Below are positions 1 through 7,395 of a stretch of DNA of 64,000 bases, piece by piece. The first letter of the stretch is position 1. Each line of letters starts with the position of its first letter. The stretch is taken from contig NZ_KV878783.1 of assembly GCF_001890765.1 (NCBI RefSeq), positions 2,130,695 to 2,194,694 on the forward strand, given 5' to 3'. Origin of the DNA: Spirulina major PCC 6313 (lineage in GTDB: Bacteria > Cyanobacteriota > Cyanobacteriia > Cyanobacteriales > Spirulinaceae). The notes beneath the pieces were generated by a model. The model was given only the letters and a program-made list of their open reading frames with translations, was not told where the DNA came from and made no database searches. The position numbers were made by a program, and so were the translations under genes.

Positions 1-57
1 TCGCCGTCGAAAATGTCACAATACATCCTGATGCTTACTCCCAATTTTGACGAATCC

Positions 58-315
58 ATGAGTCGTGTTACCAACACCACCGCCCATGTCCGCATCACCC
101 ATCAATCATGGCCACAGGGTCGCATTGCCGGTGAGGTGCGAGCCTCGGATTATGCCTGGGAATTTCAATGGCAATTTCGTCAGGGCCAGCTACAAGTCCA
201 ACCATCCCTAGGGCGAGCGTTAATTCTTGAACCCTTGAGCCGTTTTTTAGAACGAAGCGATTACCAACTCGAACCCGGCGGTGATTACGAATTCACGGTC
301 AGGGCGAAGCTTTGA
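58..315 (+). CDS. Small conserved cyanobacterial protein (DUF3146-like)
   Basis: An 85-residue soluble protein without signal peptide or membrane segment. I chose the ATG at 58 because the recognisable part starts there (MSRVTNTTAHVRITHQSW); an ATG at 13 would add 15 residues, and the frame stays open to the window edge, so a longer 5' end cannot be excluded. The pattern 'AHVRITHQSW..G.I.GEV.A.DY.W.FQW.F..G.L.V.PS.GRAL' followed by 'FLE..DYQLEPGGDYEFT' matches what I remember of DUF3146, a family of unknown function largely confined to cyanobacteria. It is not linked to the convergent downstream hetZ. The family call is from memory of the sequence pattern. Confidence 0.6.
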   Translation: MSRVTNTTAHVRITHQSWPQGRIAGEVRASDYAWEFQWQFRQGQLQVQPSLGRALILEPLSRFLERSDYQLEPGGDYEFTVRAKL

Positions 316-352
316 GCCTCAAGCCGACCTGCATACTAAAACATAGCGATGG

Positions 353-398
353 CTGAGTAGAGTCGAAGTCAGAGCGACCGGGTTTCGACTCCGCTCAA
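353..398. repeat. Inverted repeat of the TTGAGCGGAGTCGAA family
   Basis: Arms CTGAGTAGAGTCGAAG (353-368) and TTTCGACTCCGCTCAA (383-398) are imperfect reverse complements. The same core recurs near 25525 and 25610 in this window, always between genes, so this is one copy of a dispersed short repeat. Confidence 0.6.
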
Positions 399-440
399 CC
401 CTCCTACAGGGAAGGGGGTCAAGCCTCTTGCCCAAGCAAA

Positions 441-468
441 AACCCCCTGACGAGAGCGTCAGGGGGTT
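441..468 (-). terminator. Rho-independent terminator downstream of hetZ
   Basis: A perfect 12-bp stem (441-452 with 457-468) encloses the loop agag. On the minus strand the stem is followed by a T-run, the orientation expected to end hetZ transcription. It may also block read-through from the left. Confidence 0.85.
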
Positions 469-567
469 TAAGGGGGTGGCTTTTCGAGTTTGGGATCAGG
501 GAGTTGACTCCGGGGGGGGATAGCGTGGGCCCATCGGGGGGAGCGATCGCACCCTCTGCGCCGCCGC

Positions 568-1773
568 CTACACATTGCCATTCCGGAATTCTGCCGCCAG
601 CGTCAACAGATCCGTCCAACCCTTTTGCACTTTCTTCGCGGTCATGCCTGTGATCGCCATGATGTCCGCATCACTCACCTGTTGCTGCTTCAACTCCAGG
701 AGTTGCAATTGGCTGTCCGATAACTGCGCTTGAAATGCATCCCATTGGGGATGGGTCATGCCGAGGCGTTGGCTCACCCCCGCATCGAGCCATTGGTGGA
801 CTAATTCCCAGTGGCTGGTGCGGGCGAATTTTTCCACATGGTATTTAAACCGTTGTTGGAGATAGTCCCGCTGGCGGGGGGTGAGGCCGAGGATTTCGTC
901 AATTTCCGAGGCGGGGAGGTCTTGGAGTTTGAGGGCGAGGTAGTCGGCGCAGTCTTCGTGACCTTGGCTTTTGAGGTAGTTGAAGAGGGCATGGACGACG
1001 CGATCGCGCTTCACCGTTTCCCACAGATCCGGCGTTTCCGTCACCATTTGGCTGCGCACCTGTTGCACCGTGGCCGAGCGATGATGGGCTTCTGCATCTG
1101 CACCTTTGGGAAATTCCACCGCCTGCTCAATGTCTACCGCTGTTTCTTTCGGTTGACGACGGGCGAAGGTTTGGGCCCGCAGGATGATCAACTGTTGGGA
1201 ATAGCCGTTGGGGAGCGTGATCCGACGCTTGGCGTATTGTTCCGTGAAGGCCATGTATTCCGCCAACTGCATCGGGGTGCGGGGTTGGTAGTCTTCGGGC
1301 ACATCATTTTCGCGGCGGAAGGCTTTCAAGGATTCCACATAGAAATCTTGTAAGAAGTCTTCAATCAACACATAGCGACCGGAGAAGCCCAGTTGCGCCT
1401 GGGTCGGGGCGATATGTCGATACACCATCACGCTCAGATTGCTGTGGAGTTCGACGCGCCCTTGTTTGGAGCCGAGGCGATGGTAGGCGAGGCATTTTTT
1501 GAGGCGGTGCTGACCGAGATAGAGGAGATGGGAGGTGATGTCGCCGGATTTTTGGATGCGATCGCTCTTGCTACAGACGCGCTCCACTTCCGTTGTAATC
1601 CGTGCCACCACCGCTTTGGCTGACCGGGACACCGACCCCACTTGGCGGCGAATGTCATCAATTAAAATCCGCTCTAAGGAAAAGGAAGACGGGCCGTCTT
1701 TATCCGGATAGTCAACAATCGCTGGCGAAGCTTGAGAAGTCGAGTAAGAAGAGTTTACAGTTTCAACGTTCAT
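568..1773 (-). CDS. hetZ: HetZ-family heterocyst differentiation regulator
   Basis: A 401-residue protein, the length I associate with Anabaena HetZ. Recognisable HetZ features in order are an N-terminal helical block with 'ARITTEVERVCSKSDRIQKSGD', the 'KQGRVELHSNLSVMVYRHI.P.Q.QL' segment, 'IEDFLQDFYVESLKAFRREN', and 'CADYLALKLQDLPASEIDEILGLTPRQRDYLQQRFKYH', which resembles a sigma-factor-like helix-turn-helix. Family knowledge: HetZ is a DNA-binding regulator acting early in heterocyst differentiation together with HetR, and homologues also occur in filamentous non-heterocystous strains. The ATG at 1773 is the only sensible start. No patU or other pattern gene adjoins it here. A strong terminator follows the stop. 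Confidence 0.85.
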   Translation of the reverse strand: MNVETVNSSYSTSQASPAIVDYPDKDGPSSFSLERILIDDIRRQVGSVSRSAKAVVARITTEVERVCSKSDRIQKSGDITSHLLYLGQHRLKKCLAYHRLGSKQGRVELHSNLSVMVYRHIAPTQAQLGFSGRYVLIEDFLQDFYVESLKAFRRENDVPEDYQPRTPMQLAEYMAFTEQYAKRRITLPNGYSQQLIILRAQTFARRQPKETAVDIEQAVEFPKGADAEAHHRSATVQQVRSQMVTETPDLWETVKRDRVVHALFNYLKSQGHEDCADYLALKLQDLPASEIDEILGLTPRQRDYLQQRFKYHVEKFARTSHWELVHQWLDAGVSQRLGMTHPQWDAFQAQLSDSQLQLLELKQQQVSDADIMAITGMTAKKVQKGWTDLLTLAAEFRNGNV

Positions 1774-2116
1774 GGTAATGCCCCTAACACAGTAGTAACG
1801 GTATTGAGTGGTGAGGCAGGGGGTTTGGACTTCCGCCCTGCTCTACACTTTGACTGTATGGTGATGCCATGGCTCCTGGATCTGTGCTTGTGTCACAACC
1901 TCAAACCTGTCAATGAACGCGAGCCGATGAGCGATCGCAGTTCCCCAGCCTCGACCCCCACAACAAAGGAGCCAGAGCGGGTTTAAGGCATTCTGACTGT
2001 GGTGAAGCGGCCGGAGCATCACTCCCGGTTTGATGAGACACTTGAAAAATTGGGTTATTAAACCCCAAGCGTCCGAAATCCTGACGGGTTGTTTTGTAGG
2101 GGGGCGATCGCTAACC
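1774..2116. other. Intergenic region upstream of hetZ
   Basis: 343 bases between the hetZ start and the end of the YrdC-like gene. It presumably holds the hetZ promoter and leader. I see no convincing ORF with family resemblance and no clear HetR-type palindrome. The frames open here have low-complexity, non-conserved translations. Confidence 0.4.
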
Positions 2117-2773
2117 CTAGTCACGGTCAATCATCCAATCTTCAAGGGCCTCCACCCCCAACCCGGCCCGCACCATGCGCGGAGTATCGGTGGTGAGATC
2201 GAGAATCGTTGAACTCTTAAACCCCAGTTCAACCCCCGTATCGATGATGATGTCCACCACCGTATCCAAGGCATCAAACAACCGCATCCGTTCAATACCC
2301 AAGGTGGGCCATGTCCCGTCCTCATCCGTTGGTACATAGGCCGAAGTGGAGATCACTGGATTGCCCAAAGCGGCCAAAATCGACTGACAGACGGGTTGAT
2401 TCGGGACACGAATCCCGGTGGTTTTCCGTTTGGGATTCATCACCACGCGAGGTACGAGCTTCGTCGCCGGCAAGAGAAAGGTATAGGGCCCCGGAATTAA
2501 GCAGCGCATGAGTCGATAGGCTTGGTCAGCAACAAGGGCATATTCAGCAATATTGGATAGGGATGAACAGAGGAAGGTTAAGGGTTTGTCGTTGGCCATC
2601 CGTTTTAGCTGTCGCACTCGCTTCACGGCGGCGGGGGCATTGAGGTCACACCCGATCGCATACACGGTGTCGGTGGGGTACAACATTACAGCCCCTCCCC
2701 GCAACGCTCGAACTATAGTCTCTATTCGGTCAGTTTGCGGATTATCCGGATGGATTGAATACAGAATCGCCAT
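2117..2773 (-). CDS. Sua5/YciO/YrdC/YwlC family protein
   Basis: 218 residues covering the whole YrdC domain: 'AVMLYPTDTVYAIGCDLNAPAAVKRVRQLKRM...KPLTFLC' near residues 28-70, then 'IPGPYTFLLPAT' and 'TTGIRVPNQPV'. TsaC/Sua5 members make threonylcarbamoyl-AMP for the t6A modification at position 37 of ANN-decoding tRNAs, binding ATP and threonine in this fold. The sequence resembles the YciO branch more than canonical TsaC, and that branch is suggested to lack full t6A activity, so I avoid a gene symbol. The ATG at 2773 gives a full-length domain. Transcribed on its own on the minus strand, divergent from larC. Confidence 0.85.
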   Translation of the reverse strand: MAILYSIHPDNPQTDRIETIVRALRGGAVMLYPTDTVYAIGCDLNAPAAVKRVRQLKRMANDKPLTFLCSSLSNIAEYALVADQAYRLMRCLIPGPYTFLLPATKLVPRVVMNPKRKTTGIRVPNQPVCQSILAALGNPVISTSAYVPTDEDGTWPTLGIERMRLFDALDTVVDIIIDTGVELGFKSSTILDLTTDTPRMVRAGLGVEALEDWMIDRD

Positions 2774-2865
2774 AACGTAGAACGTGAAAAATTCAACAAT
2801 CAGCCCTAGACCCGCTACCCCAGCGCGTTAAGCTGAATCTATGGCTTATGGAGGTAGGGTGAACA

Positions 2866-4080
2866 ATGACCAAAATCGCCTATTTTGACTGTCCGACGGG
2901 GATTGCGGGCGATATGTGTTTGGGAGCATTGGTGGATCTTGGCGTTCCCCTAGAGTACTTGATTGATCAACTGCATGGGCTGGGCATGGCGGGGGAATAT
3001 ACGCTGCGATCGCACCCGATCACCCACCACGGCCAACAGGGCACGAAAGTCCAGGTGGACATTCAGAACTCCGACCATCCCCCCCATCGCCATCTCCCCG
3101 AAATCACCGCCCTCATCCAGGGTGCAAAACTGCCCCGCCAAGCCCGCGACTGGGCGATCCAAGTCTTTGAACAGTTGGCGATCGCCGAAGGCGCGGTTCA
3201 TGGCATCCCCCCGGAAACGGTTCATTTCCATGAAGTGGGGGCAATGGATGCGATCGTGGATATTGTCGGCACTTGCATTGGCCTTGATTGGCTTGGAGTT
3301 AGTCAGGTCTATTGTTCCGCCCTCCCCACGGGCAGCGGCACAGTCATGGCCGCCCACGGTCGCCTCCCTGTGCCCGTCCCCGCCGTCCTGAAACTGTGGG
3401 AAACCCGCCGCGTCCCGATCTACAGCAATGATCTTACAGGCGAACTCGTCACCCCCACGGGAGCGGCGTTGATGGTCACCTTAGCCCAGAATTTTGGCAC
3501 TGTACCGCCCATGCAGATCCAGAAAACCGGCTGGGGTGCGGGGACGAAGGCCTTACCACTGCCAAATATGGTGCGCGTGTGGATTGGCACACCCACCACT
3601 GCCGCTGAGACATTGGCCGCTGATCCCAACGTTGACGACCTCGAAACGGTGATCGTCCTCGAAACCCAGATTGACGATGCCTCGCCCCAAGCGATCGCCT
3701 ATGCCCAAACTCAACTCTTTACCGCTGGGGCCCTCGATGTGTTCACCCACGGCATCCAAATGAAAAAATCCCGCCTCGGCACGTTGATCACCGTCATCTG
3801 TCCCCCGGCGGCTGTGGCGGCCTGTGAAGGGGTGCTCTTCCAAGAAACGCCCACCCTGGGGATTCGGCGATCGCCCCAACGCCGCCGCATCCTCGCCCGC
3901 CGCTTCCACACCGTCACCACCCCCTACGGCGATATCACCCTGAAAATTGCCTCCCAAGGCGATCGCATCCTCAACGTTCAGCCGGAATACGACGACTGCG
4001 CCGCCCACGCCCAAACCCACGGCATCCCCTGGCACACCGTCCACCAAGCCGCCCTCATCGCCTGGGATCAACAACAATGA
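2866..4080 (+). CDS. larC: Nickel pincer cofactor biosynthesis protein LarC
   Basis: 404 residues in one uninterrupted frame. The N-terminal signature 'FDCPTGIAGDMCLGALVDLGVP' (about 7-28), 'HFHEVGAMDAIVDI' and 'PTGSGTV..AHG.LPVPVPA' identify LarC. The second half ('LETQIDDASPQ', then 'KKSRLGTLITVICPP') corresponds to the LarC2 part, which in Lactiplantibacillus is joined by ribosomal frameshifting but is fused in frame here. LarC is the CTP-dependent enzyme that inserts nickel into the dithiolated nicotinate precursor to complete the NPN cofactor of lactate racemase-type enzymes. No larA, larB or larE is nearby. A purine-rich GGAGG at 2850-2854 lies 11 bases upstream of the ATG. Confidence 0.93.
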   Translation: MTKIAYFDCPTGIAGDMCLGALVDLGVPLEYLIDQLHGLGMAGEYTLRSHPITHHGQQGTKVQVDIQNSDHPPHRHLPEITALIQGAKLPRQARDWAIQVFEQLAIAEGAVHGIPPETVHFHEVGAMDAIVDIVGTCIGLDWLGVSQVYCSALPTGSGTVMAAHGRLPVPVPAVLKLWETRRVPIYSNDLTGELVTPTGAALMVTLAQNFGTVPPMQIQKTGWGAGTKALPLPNMVRVWIGTPTTAAETLAADPNVDDLETVIVLETQIDDASPQAIAYAQTQLFTAGALDVFTHGIQMKKSRLGTLITVICPPAAVAACEGVLFQETPTLGIRRSPQRRRILARRFHTVTTPYGDITLKIASQGDRILNVQPEYDDCAAHAQTHGIPWHTVHQAALIAWDQQQ

Positions 4081-4183
4081 ATCCCCCGCCCCATACAATA
4101 AATCCTGATCCCCAGTCATTGATTCTGATCCTGAAGCGTCGCCCATCGCCTAGGGGCGCGATTCCCTACCCCCACCCAACCCG

Positions 4184-5434
4184 ATGACCTTAAATTCACC
4201 CACTCAATCCAAACCGCGATCGTGGACCCAAGCCTTTCGCTACTTGATCCCCTTTCTGGATGGGGATGTGGCCCATTGGTCGATGGAAGCGCGGTTGCTG
4301 CGGTGGTTAACGTTTCTCTGGTTATTTTTGGGGTTGATGGTGCTGTTTTCCGCCTCCTTCCCGGTGGCCGATGCCGAATATGGCGATGGACTGTACTACT
4401 TCAAGCGTCAACTGGTCTGGATTGCCTTGGGGATGGTGGGGTTTAGTGTGGTGGTGCGATCGCCCATCCGCCGCCTCCTCAATCTGGCCCGCTGGCTGAT
4501 GCCCTTTTTTGTCCTTCTCATTGTCATCACCCTCATTCCCGGCATCGGCACCACCGTCAACGGAGCCACCCGCTGGCTCACGGTCTTCTTCATTCCCCTC
4601 CAACCCTCAGAACTGATCAAACCCGTCCTTATCTTGCAAAGTGCCTCGATCTTCGGTCGCTGGCCAAAATTGCCGTGGATTTTGCGGGGCATTTGGTTGA
4701 GCATTTTTGCCATCATGCTAGGGGCGATTCTCCTCCAGCCCAACCTCAGCACCGCCGCCCTCTGTGGCATGAGTCTTTGGCTGATGGCGTTGGCTGCGGG
4801 TCTGCCCTGGCTTGCCCTCTGGGGAACCGCTGGTTCTGGTTTAGTCTTGGGACTCTTCAGTATCGGCATCCAAGACTACCAACGCCGTCGGGTGATCTCG
4901 TTCCTCAATCCCTGGGCTGACCCAATGCAGGACGGCTATCAACTGATTCAAAGTCTTTTGGCGGTGGGGTCGGGGGGCCTGTGGGGATCAGGGTATGGCC
5001 TGTCGCAACAAAAATTATTCTACTTGCCCATTCAATACACAGACTTTATCTTTGCGGTTTTCGCCGAAGAATTTGGCCTCGTGGGCGGGATCTTGCTGCT
5101 GCTCCTTTTGGGCTGCTATGCGACGCTGGCGGTGTGGGTGGCGCTGAAGTCTCGCTACGCGGTGCATCAACTGATTGCGATGGGGGCGATGATTTTTCTG
5201 GTGGGGCAGGCGTTGGTTAATATTGCGGTGGCTACGGGGATGCTGCCGACGACGGGGCTACCGTTGCCGTTCTTTAGCTATGGGGGCAGTTCGGTGATTG
5301 CGAGTTTAGCGATCGCGGGCCTCCTGATCCGCGTCGCCCGCGAAAGCACCGTTGCCGAAGTCGTGTCACTCCAGGGCCGCCGCGCCAAGCCCCAAGCCAC
5401 CCCCCCGAATCCCACCCCACCCGAAAACCCTTAA
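4184..5434 (+). CDS. ftsW: FtsW/RodA/SpoVE (SEDS) family protein, probable FtsW
   Basis: 416 residues with about ten hydrophobic segments starting near residue 40. SEDS hallmarks are present: 'NGATRWLTVFFIPLQPSELIKP' (126-146), the large loop with 'LLAVGSGGLWGSGYGLSQQKLFYLPIQYTDFIFAVFAEEFG', and 'PLPFFSYGGSSVIASLA' near the C terminus. SEDS proteins are peptidoglycan glycosyltransferases working with class B PBPs; FtsW acts at the division septum in the plasma membrane. The loop pattern with TDFIFAV.AEE favours FtsW over RodA. The Pro-rich C-terminal tail after about residue 395 is not conserved. Confidence 0.9.
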   Translation: MTLNSPTQSKPRSWTQAFRYLIPFLDGDVAHWSMEARLLRWLTFLWLFLGLMVLFSASFPVADAEYGDGLYYFKRQLVWIALGMVGFSVVVRSPIRRLLNLARWLMPFFVLLIVITLIPGIGTTVNGATRWLTVFFIPLQPSELIKPVLILQSASIFGRWPKLPWILRGIWLSIFAIMLGAILLQPNLSTAALCGMSLWLMALAAGLPWLALWGTAGSGLVLGLFSIGIQDYQRRRVISFLNPWADPMQDGYQLIQSLLAVGSGGLWGSGYGLSQQKLFYLPIQYTDFIFAVFAEEFGLVGGILLLLLLGCYATLAVWVALKSRYAVHQLIAMGAMIFLVGQALVNIAVATGMLPTTGLPLPFFSYGGSSVIASLAIAGLLIRVARESTVAEVVSLQGRRAKPQATPPNPTPPENP

Positions 5435-5501
5435 AGCAGGGTGGTACACTGGGCTATGGGCTGATGGCCCTCTGTTTATTCAACTCTGCGGACTAAAATC
5501 T

Positions 5502-6263
5502 GTGGCTTCGCTTCGTTCTTCTCGCTCACCGGCTTGGCAACGCTTCACCTTAACCCTGCTTGCTCAGGGGGTGCGTCTTTGGCGTGATCCCCAAGCTCGA
5601 CGCTTGGGCCAATGGGGGATCGGCACGGGGGGCGCGATCGCCCTCTGTTTATGGAATTGGCAACTCGTCCTCTCCACCAGTGCCGGAGTTGGGGCGATGC
5701 TCTCGGTCTATTGGCTGCAAACGGGCCAATGGCGGCAATATTGGGCCACGGTGCAGCGGGTGCTAGATGGCCCGCAACAGCCCCTGGTGATTGCGGTGGC
5801 CAGCGGCGGCGGCATTGCGATCGCCACCTATCTCGCCAGCACCCTCTGGCTCACCACCGAAAACCATTGGCTCGCCACCAGCGAAATTCTCCAAAGCGTT
5901 GGGATCGTGGCTATTCTCGGCCTGCTAATCACCCAGTTTCTCCACCAACACCGCCACCACCTCAACCACCGCTACGATCGCCTCGTCTGGGCCCTCAGTC
6001 ACCCCAACCCGATCAAACGCCTCTTCGCCGTCCGTAAACTGAGCCAAGCCTACCCCAGCTACAGCCGCAGCCAACGCGCCCATCTGCGCGAATATTTCCT
6101 CCTCTCCCTGACTCAAGAAAACCATCCCCGCGTTCAACAGGCCCTCGTCGCCACCCTCAACCACATCGATCCCGCCCTCCTTTCCCACACCGACCTCCAA
6201 CCTCTCCACCTCCCCCTTCACCTCAAACACCCCATCCCCGAACCCCACTGGATCGAACGATAA
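5502..6263 (+). CDS. Membrane protein of unknown function with armadillo-like tail
   Basis: The frame is open from an ATG at 5352 inside ftsW, but the first 50 residues of that version are low-complexity read-through. I prefer a GTG at 5502 (253 residues, starting MASLRSSRSPAWQRF). Three hydrophobic segments follow ('GTGGAIALCLWNWQLVL', 'PLVIAVASGGGIAIATYL', 'SVGIVAILGLLITQFL'), then a basic cytosolic helical tail with 'LSHPNPIKRLFAVRKLSQ' and 'HPRVQQALVATLNHI', which looks like HEAT/armadillo helices. It follows ftsW on the same strand and may be co-transcribed. I do not recognise an experimentally characterised relative, and the start is uncertain. Confidence 0.6.
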   Translation: MASLRSSRSPAWQRFTLTLLAQGVRLWRDPQARRLGQWGIGTGGAIALCLWNWQLVLSTSAGVGAMLSVYWLQTGQWRQYWATVQRVLDGPQQPLVIAVASGGGIAIATYLASTLWLTTENHWLATSEILQSVGIVAILGLLITQFLHQHRHHLNHRYDRLVWALSHPNPIKRLFAVRKLSQAYPSYSRSQRAHLREYFLLSLTQENHPRVQQALVATLNHIDPALLSHTDLQPLHLPLHLKHPIPEPHWIER

Positions 6264-6268
6264 GCAAA

Positions 6269-6296
6269 AACCCCTCATCCTAGGGGGAGAGGGGTT
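6269..6296 (-). terminator. Probable terminator of msrA
   Basis: AACCCCTC (6269-6276) pairs with GAGGGGTT (6289-6296). On the minus strand the stem is followed by TTTTTGC, as expected for the end of the msrA transcript. It lies just after the stop of the plus-strand gene and could serve both. Confidence 0.55.
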
Positions 6297-6406
6297 GAGG
6301 GTGAGGGTGAGGGGTCAATTCAGGAGGGTGGGTTAGGCGGCTTAAACTTCCGATATCACTGCCATTGAGCAATCCGCCGTAACCCACCGATGCAGAGGGT
6401 GTGACC

Positions 6407-7069
6407 CTATTCTTGAGTTTGCAGCAAACCAATGGGGCATTCTACGCCCGTGCCCCCCAGACCACAGTAGCCGTTGGGATTCTTCGCGAGGTATTGCTGG
6501 TGATAGTCTTCGGCGTAGTAGAATTCCGGCGCAGCTAGGATTTCCGTGGTGATTTCACCATAGTTCGCGGCTTGGATTACCGCTTGATAGGCTTGCTTGG
6601 CGGCGATCGCTGCCTGCTTTTGAGCCTCGGAATAGGTGTAGATCCCCGACCGGTACTGCGTGCCCGTATCGTTCCCTTGGCGCATGCCTTGGGTGGGATT
6701 GTGGCTTTCCCAAAACACCTTAAGCAACATTTCGTAGGGAATCACCTGGGGATCGTAGACCACCAGCACCACCTCGTTATGCCCCGTTTGCCCCGTACAA
6801 ACTTCCTGATAGGTCGGATTAGGGGTCAAACCCGCCCCGTAGCCCACCGCCGTGGAATACACGCCCTCTAACTGCCAAAACTTTCGTTCGGCTCCCCAAA
6901 AACACCCCAGCCCAAACATCGCCAGTTCCATCCCCTCCGGAAACGGAGCTTTGAGGGGATGACCGTTGACAAAGTGTTGTTTCGGAACCGGCATCGCTTG
7001 GGAGCGTCCCGGTAAGGCTTCGCCGGGGGCCGGCAAGGTTAATTTTTTACCAAAACCAAATAAACCCAT
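6407..7069 (-). CDS. msrA: Peptide-methionine (S)-S-oxide reductase MsrA
   Basis: 220 residues. The catalytic motif GCFWG is at about 55-59 (Cys56), followed by '[12 protein letters not shown]', '[11 protein letters not shown]', '[25 protein letters not shown]' and 'EDYHQQYL', all standard for MsrA. The enzyme reduces the S epimer of methionine sulfoxide in proteins with thioredoxin as electron donor. The roughly 45 residues before the core have no signal peptide and resemble the short N-terminal extension common in cyanobacterial and plant enzymes. A single gene, divergent from the DUF4912 gene. Confidence 0.95.
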   Translation of the reverse strand: MGLFGFGKKLTLPAPGEALPGRSQAMPVPKQHFVNGHPLKAPFPEGMELAMFGLGCFWGAERKFWQLEGVYSTAVGYGAGLTPNPTYQEVCTGQTGHNEVVLVVYDPQVIPYEMLLKVFWESHNPTQGMRQGNDTGTQYRSGIYTYSEAQKQAAIAAKQAYQAVIQAANYGEITTEILAAPEFYYAEDYHQQYLAKNPNGYCGLGGTGVECPIGLLQTQE

Positions 7070-7395
7070 AGTGTAAAAATATTGGCCGCAGCCATCACGA
7101 TCTACATCTATACAGTCTAGCGATCCTCCCCAAGAAGGTTAGGGAATTGTGGCGCGATCGCACCCCCCAATCCAGACCTGGGATCAATTGTTACGGTTTA
7201 TTGACGCAATGATCCCCGCCATGCCCATCCTCTCGTGTGCTGGGAATGAATTCATGCCATCCGCCCCTTGACCCTAGAGGATTAGGCTTCTTAGATATAG
7301 GCAAGCGATCGCACTCGCTGTCTCAAGATGCGATACCTTCTGTTCATCCAAATGCTTTTTTTGATAGCAACCCTGATAACAAACAAAACGTACCG
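7070..7395. other. Divergent intergenic region msrA / DUF4912 gene
   Basis: About 325 bases containing both promoters. An in-frame upstream ATG at 7237 would extend the DUF4912 protein by 53 residues, but that extension has no family resemblance and I treat it as leader. Nothing else was recognised. Confidence 0.4.

Noticed and set aside
1843-2130. Open minus-strand frame of 95 codons upstream of hetZ.
   Set aside because: No family resemblance, no ribosome site, and it overlaps the end of the YrdC-like gene.
5352-5501. Extended N terminus of the membrane protein overlapping ftsW.
   Set aside because: The extra 50 residues are Pro/Ser read-through of the ftsW tail and the spacer, without signal or domain.
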